From Acidobacteriota bacterium (GTDB lineage Bacteria; Acidobacteriota; Terriglobia; Terriglobales; Acidobacteriaceae), in the NCBI GenBank assembly GCA_003225175.1, contig QIBA01000038.1, positions 62,001 through 126,000 of the forward strand: a stretch of DNA of 64,000 nt, read 5' to 3'. The notes beneath the pieces were generated by a model that was not told where the DNA came from, did not search any database, and was given only the letters and a program-made list of their open reading frames with translations. Shown one piece after another: positions 25,935 through 34,071 of the stretch. The position numbers and the translations under genes were made by a program. The stretch's first letter is position 1. Each line of letters opens with the position of its first letter.

Positions 25935-26425
25935 CATTCGAGGTAACCGTCAACGGCCACGACTACCGCGTCGAGCTGGAGCAGACCGAAACAGGAAGCT
26001 GGACAGGCCGTGTGAACGGCGAGGCTGTCGCTGTCAACGCTGCAAACACCGCTGCCGGCGTGCTGTCCATGCTGATGGGCGGAGAGTCTTACGAGATCGT
26101 TGCCAATCCTGCACAGCAGCAGGTCGCCATAGGAGGCATTCGCTATTCCGTCGAGGTACGCGATCCCCGATCCTGGCGCACACGGCGTGCTCGCCTTGGA
26201 GCGCACGATGGGGCCAGGAAGATCACTGCTCCAATGCCGGGAAAAGTAGTTCGCGTAGTTGCCCCGCTGGGTACCGAAGTAGAACAAGGCGCAGGCATCA
26301 TCGTAATTGAAGCGATGAAGATGCAGAATGAATTGAAATCACCCAAGAAAGGTCGAGTTGCGAAGGTGCTTGCGGCTGAAGGAGCAGCCGTGAACGCAGG
26401 CGATGTGCTGGCGGTGATTGAGTGA
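25931..26425 (+). CDS. Biotin carboxyl carrier protein
   Basis: The 164-residue product ends with a biotinyl domain: ITAPMPGKVVRVVAPLGTEVEQG and EAMKMQNELKSPKKGRV, where Lys130 in the MKM motif is the biotinylation site. The N-terminal 90 residues begin TFEVTVNGHDYRVELEQ and resemble the linker region between the carboxylase and carrier domains of propionyl- or methylcrotonyl-CoA carboxylase alpha chains. Together with the preceding gene it looks like such an alpha chain split in two. The start lies within the stop of the biotin carboxylase gene, so translation is coupled. Confidence 0.9.
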   Translation: MTFEVTVNGHDYRVELEQTETGSWTGRVNGEAVAVNAANTAAGVLSMLMGGESYEIVANPAQQQVAIGGIRYSVEVRDPRSWRTRRARLGAHDGARKITAPMPGKVVRVVAPLGTEVEQGAGIIVIEAMKMQNELKSPKKGRVAKVLAAEGAAVNAGDVLAVIE

Positions 26426-26476
26426 GCGTTTCGCCTCTCTGGTCCTTCACCAGCAACAGTTGAAAGTATGCGAGAT

Positions 26477-27472
26477 TCACAACACTTCGCGTGTCCCCTT
26501 CTTAATGCTCGTGTACGCTGCGTCGAGCACTCGTTGATTCCGTAATCCTTCAATTCCCGGCGCTACAAAGGGAATCCCGCGCTCCACATGAAGTGCAAAC
26601 GCATCCACCTGGTCCGCATAGGTTGTGTCGTTGGAAATATGTTCGGTGGAGAGTTGGCCGCCAATAGGCTGGGTGTGCAAGGAGATCGCGTGGTCGACGG
26701 TAAGAGCATCTTCGGCGCCGGCGAGTCCCTTCTCTCCTGTGATCCATAGCGGCGTGCGATACTCGGCGCGGGTAGAGACGGTGACATGGGCGAGCGTTCC
26801 AATTTGAAACTCAAGCAACAACGTCGCCGCCGATTCGACGGCTCCGGAGTCTTTGTCGTAGAGTGCGCGAGCGAATACCGCGCGCACTTCATCCTGCAGA
26901 ATGTAGCGAAGCGCGTCGATGCAATGCACGGCCACATCGCCCACCGGACCGCCGCAGGCAAGGCTCGGATCGGTAATCCATGTTCTTGGATGCTGGCGCA
27001 TATAGTAATGAAATTCGGAACGAGCCAGCAAGGGCTTGCCGATCGTGCCGGCGGCAACAATCTCGCGAAGTCGATTGACGCTGGGCTCGAAGCGAAAATT
27101 CTGCGCGACTCCCAATGGCACGTGAGCACGTTCCGCCGCAGCTACCATGTGCTCGCACTCTGCGGAGTTCATCGCCATCGGCTTCTCGCACAGCACTGGC
27201 TTGCGGTGGTCGAGCGCAATGAGCACATGCGGCAGGTGGAGGGCGTCGGGGGAGGCGACGAAGATTGCATCAACTTCCGCCGACGAGCAAAGAGCTTCCG
27301 GAGAGTCGTAGGACCGAAGTGGGAATTTACTGTATTGCTTTACCGCTTCCTGGGCCTTCCGCTGATCTCTCCGCCACAGGCCGGTGACGGTGCAGTGCTT
27401 GGCCTGCGAAAAACCGGGCATGAGGCGCCTGACCGCATGCAGGCCGAAACCAAGGATTCCGTAGCGGATCAC
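26477..27472 (-). CDS. Gfo/Idh/MocA family oxidoreductase
   Basis: The 331-residue protein has an N-terminal NAD(P)-binding domain (RYGILGFGLHAVRRLMPGF), the family EKP motif (KPVLCEKPMAMN, about residues 93-104) and the second-domain motif GGPVGDVAVHCIDALRYIL with the catalytic-region His. Family members oxidise or reduce sugars and other polyols; the substrate is not predictable. The GTG start overlaps the stop of the SurA-like gene (GTGA), so it is the last gene of the lptD unit and translationally coupled to it. Its link to envelope assembly is unclear, although a nucleotide-sugar or polyol role would fit. Confidence 0.9.
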   Translation of the reverse strand: MIRYGILGFGLHAVRRLMPGFSQAKHCTVTGLWRRDQRKAQEAVKQYSKFPLRSYDSPEALCSSAEVDAIFVASPDALHLPHVLIALDHRKPVLCEKPMAMNSAECEHMVAAAERAHVPLGVAQNFRFEPSVNRLREIVAAGTIGKPLLARSEFHYYMRQHPRTWITDPSLACGGPVGDVAVHCIDALRYILQDEVRAVFARALYDKDSGAVESAATLLLEFQIGTLAHVTVSTRAEYRTPLWITGEKGLAGAEDALTVDHAISLHTQPIGGQLSTEHISNDTTYADQVDAFALHVERGIPFVAPGIEGLRNQRVLDAAYTSIKKGTREVL

Positions 27473-28542
27473 TTGACGTTCTTCAGCAGGTCGTCAGCGT
27501 AGTAGTTGGAAATCTTCGCTTCATTGTGCACGACGTCGTAGTAGGCCGCCTTGAGCAACTGCTCGCGCCCATCGCGCAATTGCTCGCGGATGAACTGCTG
27601 CACGCGCGGATCGTTCAATTCGCGCTGACCAGCAGGTTCTTTCGAGATCAGGCGGACAATGCTGTAGCCGATCGTCTTCTTCGTGGCGGGATCGACCATG
27701 GGAAGAGGATGACTTATCTCGCCCGGCTTGAGCTTTGAAACCGCAGCGTAAATTTCCGGATTCGTGCGCAGCTGCGATTCCGAGATCATGCCCATATCGC
27801 CGCCATTGCCTGCCGTGTCGGGTTGCTCCGAGTAATTCATCGCAACTTGCGAAAAGTCGTCGCCGCTTTCCAGCCGGTTCTCGATCATCTGGATCTTTTT
27901 GTGCGCGTCACCTTCGTTCTGCGCTTTGTCGTTCTTCAGATTGCTGACCTGCTGCGCCGGCTGAGAGGTGACGACGATCTGCGCCAGATGGTAGCGCGGC
28001 TCAATCAAGTTGAACTGCGCCTTGTTGGCGTTGTAGAAGTCGGTAATCTCTTTGTCGCTGATGTTGATCTTCGACGTGATCTCTTTGTTCAGGACCTTGT
28101 CAATGGTGAGATTGCGCCGCACATCGCGTCTAAGATCGTCCAGCGACATGTGGCTGTCCTTCAGCTTCTGATCGAACTGCTCTTTGGTATAAGGAGCCTT
28201 AAGCTCGTTCAGCTTGCGGTCAACTTCATCGTCGGTAGCGAGCAGACCAAGCTTTTCTGCACGCTGCATCATGATCTCCTGATCGATCAGCTGTTTCAGG
28301 ATATTCAGCCGAAGGCTCTCAGACTGTTCGCCGATTGGCTTTTGCCCGGCGTTGGCCGATTGGTTCTGGTAGTACTTCTCCACCTCAGACCGGCTGATGG
28401 CCCGCCCGTTTACTTTTGCCATCATGTCAGAGCCATGCTGCGAGTCACCGCAGCCAGAGAGAATCGCGCACAAAATCAGGACTGGAAAATAAAACTGGAC
28501 GGGAAATTTCAAAGGTCGAGCTCCACACTTTGGAGGTTCCAT
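27469..28542 (-). CDS. SurA/EpsD-like peptidyl-prolyl isomerase lipoprotein
   Basis: The 357-residue protein has a lipoprotein signal with lipobox LSGC (Cys31). An alpha-helical SurA N-domain follows (VNGRAISRSEVEKYYQNQ, then LRLNILKQLIDQEIMMQRAEKLG), and a parvulin-type isomerase domain begins near residue 175 (EPRYHLAQIVVTS, SQVAMNYSEQPDTAGNGGDMG, SKLKPGEISHPLP). It is expected to act as a periplasmic chaperone for outer-membrane proteins, tethered to a membrane by its lipid. It lies downstream of lptD and the DsbA-like gene on the same strand; in Escherichia coli surA also neighbours lptD. EpsD-type relatives occur in polysaccharide clusters, so that alternative remains open. Confidence 0.9.
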   Translation of the reverse strand: MEPPKCGARPLKFPVQFYFPVLILCAILSGCGDSQHGSDMMAKVNGRAISRSEVEKYYQNQSANAGQKPIGEQSESLRLNILKQLIDQEIMMQRAEKLGLLATDDEVDRKLNELKAPYTKEQFDQKLKDSHMSLDDLRRDVRRNLTIDKVLNKEITSKINISDKEITDFYNANKAQFNLIEPRYHLAQIVVTSQPAQQVSNLKNDKAQNEGDAHKKIQMIENRLESGDDFSQVAMNYSEQPDTAGNGGDMGMISESQLRTNPEIYAAVSKLKPGEISHPLPMVDPATKKTIGYSIVRLISKEPAGQRELNDPRVQQFIREQLRDGREQLLKAAYYDVVHNEAKISNYYADDLLKNVK

Positions 28543-28679
28543 GGGACGAATGAGGGGAATTGTACAGAGCGGTTCTGGAATTGTGTAATTTGCGACCGCG
28601 TAATCGGCCGGGATCTCGGTCGCGATATTTCGCCCCTCATTACTCCATTACAAATTATCAGAGAGCCTGAGATTGCCGC

Positions 28680-29648
28680 CTATTGATCGCTGTTCTTAGG
28701 CACAGGATTAGCCGAAGCCGGCGGGGATGAAGCGGCGGCAGTCGGCGCGGGCGCCGGTGGAGGTGTCTGTCCAGCGTCCTTCAGGGCTCGATTGATCACA
28801 TCGCGCAACACTGCCTCGGGCTGAGCTCCGGCAAGCTGTTCCCCATTCACGAACAGAGTAGGCGTTGCTTCCACGCCCATCTTGTCGGCCTCGGCCATGG
28901 AGGCGCGTACCTGCGCCTCATCTTGCTTTTTCACGCACGCATTCAGTTGGGTCGCGTCCAGTCTGTGTTTCTTGCCGATGTCGGAAGTTATCTGGTCGAG
29001 CTTTGCGTACTCTTCCTTGACATCCCGTTTTTCGCCGCTGATCTCCTTCTGATTAGCGTGAGTGTAGTCGGCGAACTCCCAGTAGGCGTCGTTGTTCTGC
29101 TCAGCCAGGCAATTGGAGTTAACGGCGGCATGCATCGCCCAGGGATGGAGTGAAATCAGAGGATAATCCTTGTAAATGATCTTCACCTGATTCCCATAGG
29201 TCTTCATCAGCTCAGGGAATAGTGTCTGATGCATCTTCGAGCAAAACGGACACTGGAAGTCGTCGTAGTTAACGATGACGACCTTAGCTTCTTTGTTGCC
29301 GCGCTCCGGACGTCCAGCAACGTTGATGGATTCCATCACGTCTTTGCTGATGTCGAGCTTCTGCCACTCGATCAGCGTCTTGTTGTCCTTAGACACTAAG
29401 AAATCGTGCGAGCTGGTGCGGCCATCACGCGAAAGCGTCACTGGAACTTTGTCATAGCCCGGCATCTCGCTGGCTTCTCGTTTGCCAATGCCCACCTGGA
29501 TGGATGGCGGCAGGCTGAAGGTGCTCCGAACCTTTTGTTCGATCCGGCGATTTACCGCCGCGTTTTCGTCCGCGGGCTTAGCCGACTGCGCAGAGCAGCC
29601 GAGCGTGCATAACAGAGTAGAGACAGCAAATAGTCGAAATTTGAACAA
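28680..29648 (-). CDS. DsbA-like thiol:disulfide oxidoreductase lipoprotein
   Basis: The 322-residue product has a short signal with CTLGCSAQ, a likely lipobox. After about 100 residues of N-terminal domain comes a thioredoxin-fold DsbA domain: VVIVNYDDFQCPFCSKMHQ carries the redox-active CPFC (residues 133-136), followed by KIIYKDYPL and the cis-Pro loop GVEATPTLFVNGEQLAGAQP. The C-terminal 30 residues are Pro/Ala/Ser-rich. It probably forms or rearranges disulfides in exported proteins. It lies between lptD and the SurA-like gene; LptD is the obvious substrate candidate. The start appears to be TTG. No DsbB is nearby. Confidence 0.9.
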   Translation of the reverse strand: MFKFRLFAVSTLLCTLGCSAQSAKPADENAAVNRRIEQKVRSTFSLPPSIQVGIGKREASEMPGYDKVPVTLSRDGRTSSHDFLVSKDNKTLIEWQKLDISKDVMESINVAGRPERGNKEAKVVIVNYDDFQCPFCSKMHQTLFPELMKTYGNQVKIIYKDYPLISLHPWAMHAAVNSNCLAEQNNDAYWEFADYTHANQKEISGEKRDVKEEYAKLDQITSDIGKKHRLDATQLNACVKKQDEAQVRASMAEADKMGVEATPTLFVNGEQLAGAQPEAVLRDVINRALKDAGQTPPPAPAPTAAASSPPASANPVPKNSDQ

Positions 29649-29705
29649 ACGACGGACCTCAAAGATGGCAGAGCGCCTCTTCGATTATCTCATGCAGAAA
29701 ATGCG

Positions 29706-32141
29706 CTAAAAGACGCGCTCCTGGCGCCTGAGGTTACCAAAGGTCCCGATGTTGGCGAGACTGAAGGCGAAGCGGTACTGACTTTCATTGCGCACCGGTC
29801 CCAGCACGAACCGGCGGTATTCAAAGTTGAGTCCGCAGCAGTCCCAGTTGTAGGAGGTTTGCACCGCGGTGTACTGGAGCGACGTAAGGTTCAGATCATA
29901 GCCAACGTTGCCGGCCAGGCTGATCCCACGGCGCGAAGGATGACCGAATCCTGCGGTGAGTCGAAACTGATTGAACTTCTCTACTGTGGGGGTTGGGCTG
30001 GAGAGAAACACCTCGCCGGGAGCATGCAAGAGTGCGTGGTTCCCGCCAAAAAAATAGGGGCCAACGTGATAGTCCAGGAATACATCGCTCGCGTTAATGC
30101 GTCCCTTTTTGGGATCGTAATCGAAGAGCCACTGAAGATCAGTGTGTTGACTGGTGCGAATGTGCAGCCTCGACGTAACCGGCGAGAGCACTCTCGTTTC
30201 GGTGAGGAAGGCGATGCCTGAAAACTCGACTGTCGTCTGTAGAACGTTGCGTACTCCGGGCACCAAGGCGCCGCCAAAATATGGGTCGATAAAGTACTTC
30301 TGCGCAACTTCCCAAGTCAGGAGTTCTGTGGGAACACGGGAGCAGGGCGCGTCCGGATCATTGTTCTCGCATTTCTGATTTCGGGGCTTCACATAAATGC
30401 GATTCGTGAGCCCATACTCCACTTCGTTTGTATCGCTGACGATGTCGGTGCTGTCGAAGCGGATCACGCCGAGGAAGTTGTTCACTCCCGACACATAGTG
30501 GTAGGTCATGCTCGGCTCAATCGTGTGCTTCAGGGCTTTGCCAAAGATGCCTTTTTGATAGATCTTTTCCAGGCGCGGCGGACGGACTTCCAATTCGCCT
30601 TCGAAATCCTTGCGGTTCAAGGCATCGTTGATGGTGGAGCCGATGGCAAAGGCGGTTTCCGGAGTCTTGTGCTGCGTGTAGAACGTGTCGCGTACAGCAA
30701 CTCCCGGACGGAATGTCCAGCCTCGCAGAAACACCGGCAGAGCAAGCCGGGGATGTGCATCCAGCCGCGCCACAAGGTTTGCCGAACTGAAAGTCGGACT
30801 GCGGCGAGAAAGCCCGGTCGCGGCAACGTCGAATCCGTACAGGAGAGGCGTGCCAAACAGCGGCCGATCAACTGAGGAGGCATCGATGCTCGGCACGTGC
30901 AGGATGCTGAACGAGTCTCCGTTATTCGTGCTCTGAAAATTCTGGTAGCGCTGGGCAAGGATTCCCAGCGCGTAGCCATTGTCGTTGCGACTGGCAAAGA
31001 CGTCGGACTTCACCTCGGAATTAACGGCTGTTTGGAAGTTCTCAGCAAAGGCGACGCGGAATAGATAGCTGCTCAGGTATTCCACGTTCGCTACGGCTCG
31101 CACATTCTGAGGAAAATACTGTTCCGCCTGGATCTTGACGTCTTCGCCGCCCTGATCGATGTGCGTCGGCCCCAGGCCGCGATCGATGACTCCGAAATAC
31201 GTGGCTGTGATATGAGAGTTGTCGCTGGTGAGCGCGCGAAAATTTGCATGCTGAGCGAAGCCGCGTTTCGAGAAATATTCCAGGCCGAGCGTGGCATCCA
31301 TGCTGCGGTTGATAGCCCAGAAATAGGAGTCCCCGAAGATTGTTCCTTTCACCGATGACTGCCCGAAGCTGGGAATCAGGAATCCCGATTGTCGGCCAAG
31401 TTGCTCTACCGGATGCTCGGCAAACGGCAGGTAAAGCACAGGGACGCTGCGCAAGCGGAAGGTGGAATGGTGAAGCTTCGCCAGTCCGCCGATATCAAAA
31501 TTGATGCGTTCGGCCGTGAAGGTCCACTTCGGATGCGGCAGCTCGCAGGAAGTAACCGAACCATGGTGAACCACGAAGCGATTCGGTCCGACTTTATCAA
31601 CCACTTTTCCAGAAAAAGTAAATGGATTCGAACTGGTGAGAATCGCGCGGCGCGATCCCAGCTTCAGTCCTGTGGTTCCGTGCACGTCGTAGAACTTGCC
31701 GGTGGCATCTGGAATGTTGTATTCGGCCCGCGACGCTTCCATGTGGACGTTGTACTCTCCACCCTGCAATTTCACATGGCCCGTGGCCGTGGCTTCTCCC
31801 GAATTTGAGTTATAGCTAATCTCGTCTGCGTAGAGGACGTAATCGCGAAAATCTATCTGCGCGTCACCATGCAGCATGTAAGTCGTTCCCGACTGCTCGA
31901 ACTGATCGGCCACGATATAAACGAGTTCGTCTCGATATTTCAGTGTTGCTGCCGCGCGACCTTTGGCCTCGGGTGGTTGGGCTTGTGGGTGTGTCTGGGT
32001 GGATTGGGGATCCGTCGCATTTCGCGCGCCCGCCGGAGAACCGGAGGCGGCCAGCGAGTCGCTTCGCATGAACGGAACCAGCAGTAGCACCTGACAAACG
32101 GCTAGTGCCGTGTTAACAAAGACATTGCGGCGGAAATTCAT
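29706..32141 (-). CDS. lptD: LPS-assembly outer-membrane protein LptD
   Basis: The protein of about 811 residues inserts lipopolysaccharide into the outer leaflet of the outer membrane. After a signal segment (TALAVCQVLLLVPF) comes an OstA-type periplasmic domain (about 65-210: YMLHGDAQIDFRDYVLYADE, ATATGHVKLQGGEYNVHMEASRAEYN), then a large beta-barrel (PVLYLPFAEHPVEQLGRQSGFLIP onward). Mature cysteines are near 199 (TSCELPHPKW), 591 and 600, and an adjacent pair at about 768-769 (NWDCCGLNFEYRR). The positions parallel the disulfide-forming cysteines of E. coli LptD. I chose the ATG at 32141; another at 32162 is possible, and the frame stays open upstream to 32432. It is first of a four-gene minus-strand unit. 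Confidence 0.93.
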   Translation of the reverse strand: MNFRRNVFVNTALAVCQVLLLVPFMRSDSLAASGSPAGARNATDPQSTQTHPQAQPPEAKGRAAATLKYRDELVYIVADQFEQSGTTYMLHGDAQIDFRDYVLYADEISYNSNSGEATATGHVKLQGGEYNVHMEASRAEYNIPDATGKFYDVHGTTGLKLGSRRAILTSSNPFTFSGKVVDKVGPNRFVVHHGSVTSCELPHPKWTFTAERINFDIGGLAKLHHSTFRLRSVPVLYLPFAEHPVEQLGRQSGFLIPSFGQSSVKGTIFGDSYFWAINRSMDATLGLEYFSKRGFAQHANFRALTSDNSHITATYFGVIDRGLGPTHIDQGGEDVKIQAEQYFPQNVRAVANVEYLSSYLFRVAFAENFQTAVNSEVKSDVFASRNDNGYALGILAQRYQNFQSTNNGDSFSILHVPSIDASSVDRPLFGTPLLYGFDVAATGLSRRSPTFSSANLVARLDAHPRLALPVFLRGWTFRPGVAVRDTFYTQHKTPETAFAIGSTINDALNRKDFEGELEVRPPRLEKIYQKGIFGKALKHTIEPSMTYHYVSGVNNFLGVIRFDSTDIVSDTNEVEYGLTNRIYVKPRNQKCENNDPDAPCSRVPTELLTWEVAQKYFIDPYFGGALVPGVRNVLQTTVEFSGIAFLTETRVLSPVTSRLHIRTSQHTDLQWLFDYDPKKGRINASDVFLDYHVGPYFFGGNHALLHAPGEVFLSSPTPTVEKFNQFRLTAGFGHPSRRGISLAGNVGYDLNLTSLQYTAVQTSYNWDCCGLNFEYRRFVLGPVRNESQYRFAFSLANIGTFGNLRRQERVF

Positions 32142-32222
32142 CCGAATCGCTGAAATTAGCATGCCGGATGAGACGCGTGCAAAAACTGGCACGCGTGCCT
32201 GCCGCAACCTCCAACACCCAGT

Positions 32223-33251
32223 ATGGCCTGTCCGCGATGTGGTAGCGATTGCTCTTGCGCCTGCTCCGGCGCTCCGGTGCCCTCGCAGGATTGGCGCCGC
32301 CAGGTTTCCCTCCAGGTCCGCGCTCACAAAGTTCGGAAACGGCAGAGACTCGATCCCAACTCGCCACAGCTCGAGTTCGATGAACAAAGTCCACTGCAGA
32401 TTGGAGAGCCTTCGACCGCCAGTGCGCGTCATTCAAGCTGGCGTTGGGAAGAAGGCATGCTCGCAACCGCTCCTGCGCCTGCTTCAACCGCCGCCATTGA
32501 GAATTCGCGCAGCGCAGAACCGAAAGCGGTTTCTCGCCAGGCCGAAGAAGCCCCTCTTCCGCCCGCTTCCCAGATCCATGAGACCAGCGACTCATTGGCC
32601 GCTACGCTCTCCGAACGTCCGCCACTCGCGCCTTTCCCGCGAATCAACGGGCCTGTGCCCAAGATCATCCAGTTCCCGCGCATGCAACCGCGGCAATATG
32701 AGTTAGCCGAGCCGGTCGTTGATCAGTTGAGAATCTTTGAGGCAATGGAGGAATTGCCGCCTCCGCCCCCAAGTCATCTGATTGAGATCGAGATTGCTCC
32801 TGCCCAGCCAACGCATTTTTCACTCGACGAACTCGAGACTCCGCTGCAGACAGCTCCACTCGAACAACGCGCATACGCAGCCGCTGTGGACTCTGCGATC
32901 CTGATCGCGGCTATGGGACTTTTCGGAATCACGGCCGAGTTCTTCGCGAACTCGTTGCCAATGACGAAGCCTCTGATCGAGAGCATCGCCATCTGCGGCT
33001 CCCTGCTACTGACGATTTACTACTTGCTCACGCTCTCTCTCGGACGCGGGACCGCAGGAATGCGAGCCTCTGGATTGCGAGTCACTACTTTCCTGAATCA
33101 GACTCCCTCACGAAACCGCATGCGCTGGCGTGCGCTGGCGACTGTCCTATCGTATGCCGCAATGGGAATGGGATTTGCCTGGGCACTGATCGACGAAGAT
33201 CGCCTCTGCTGGCATGACCGCATCACTCACACGTATCTCACTTCCAAATAA
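32223..33251 (+). CDS. RDD-family membrane protein with Cys-rich N-terminus
   Basis: The 342-residue protein opens with a compact Cys cluster, MACPRCGSDCSCACSG (five Cys in 16 residues), that could bind zinc. A hydrophilic Pro/Ser/Glu-rich region of about 190 residues follows, without predicted fold. The C-terminal 130 residues form an RDD domain (LEQRAYAAAVDSAILIAAMG, two membrane helices, LGRGTAGMRASGLRV, LCWHDRITHTYL). RDD proteins are membrane proteins of poorly known function, some proposed as ion transporters. It is divergent from lptD with about 80 bases between the starts. Confidence 0.85.
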   Translation: MACPRCGSDCSCACSGAPVPSQDWRRQVSLQVRAHKVRKRQRLDPNSPQLEFDEQSPLQIGEPSTASARHSSWRWEEGMLATAPAPASTAAIENSRSAEPKAVSRQAEEAPLPPASQIHETSDSLAATLSERPPLAPFPRINGPVPKIIQFPRMQPRQYELAEPVVDQLRIFEAMEELPPPPPSHLIEIEIAPAQPTHFSLDELETPLQTAPLEQRAYAAAVDSAILIAAMGLFGITAEFFANSLPMTKPLIESIAICGSLLLTIYYLLTLSLGRGTAGMRASGLRVTTFLNQTPSRNRMRWRALATVLSYAAMGMGFAWALIDEDRLCWHDRITHTYLTSK

Positions 33252-33304
33252 ATAGCTAAATTCATCGGAACCGCCTTCCTCAAACTGGTGTCTATGGCTC
33301 TCAT

Positions 33305-34069
33305 ATGCTCGAAGTTCGCAATCTCACGAAGCGTTACTCTGCGATCTCCGCGGTTGAGAATGTGAGCTTTACCATCCGTCCGGGTCAAATTCTCGGATAC
33401 CTGGGCCCGAACGGATCGGGCAAGAGCACCACTGTAAAGATGTTGACCGGATTGATCGAACCCTCTGAGGGAGAGATCTTCTTTCGTGGTGAGAACGTCT
33501 CAAAAAACCGGCTCTGGTTCAGCCGCCTCTTCGGCTATGTTCCCGAAGAACCCTATCTGTACACACATCTCACAGGATGCGAGTACCTGCAGCTGGTCGG
33601 TCGTTTGCGCGGAATGGAAAAGACAACTCTCGAGCGCAAGATCGACGCGATGCTCGATCTCTTCGGACTGTCGGAATTCCGCGACACGCAGATGTCGTCG
33701 TATTCGAAAGGCATGCGGCAGAAGGTACTACTCTCAGCAGCGCTCCTTCACGATCCCGAAGTCCTGATTCTTGACGAGCCCTTCTCCGGGCTTGATGTGA
33801 CTGCAGCTCTTATCGTTCGCACTCTTCTTCAGGCTCTGGCGGCGGAAGGGAAGATGATCCTTTACAGCTCGCACGTGCTGGAGGTTGTCGAGAAAGTGTG
33901 CTCGGAGGTTGTGATTTTGCATCGCGCGCGGGTTGTCGCCCACGATTCGGTCGCACGCCTTCGCGATTTGCGATCGTCTGCTTCACTCGAGGACGTTTTT
34001 GCGCAACTCGTGATGCATGAAGATGCGAGTGCCGTGGCTTCGCAGATGATTGCAGTAATGCGGGGTTAA
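33305..34069 (+). CDS. ABC transporter ATP-binding protein
   Basis: The 254-residue ATPase has Walker A GPNGSGKSTT near residue 34, a Q-loop region, an atypical signature SSYSKGMRQKV, Walker B VLILDEPFSGLD and the switch His in LYSSHVLE. Proteins of this group drive export by ABC-2 type permeases. The stop is two bases from the GTG start of the permease gene, which indicates a two-component exporter. The substrate is unknown. Confidence 0.95.
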   Translation: MLEVRNLTKRYSAISAVENVSFTIRPGQILGYLGPNGSGKSTTVKMLTGLIEPSEGEIFFRGENVSKNRLWFSRLFGYVPEEPYLYTHLTGCEYLQLVGRLRGMEKTTLERKIDAMLDLFGLSEFRDTQMSSYSKGMRQKVLLSAALLHDPEVLILDEPFSGLDVTAALIVRTLLQALAAEGKMILYSSHVLEVVEKVCSEVVILHRARVVAHDSVARLRDLRSSASLEDVFAQLVMHEDASAVASQMIAVMRG

Positions 34070-34071
34070 GT

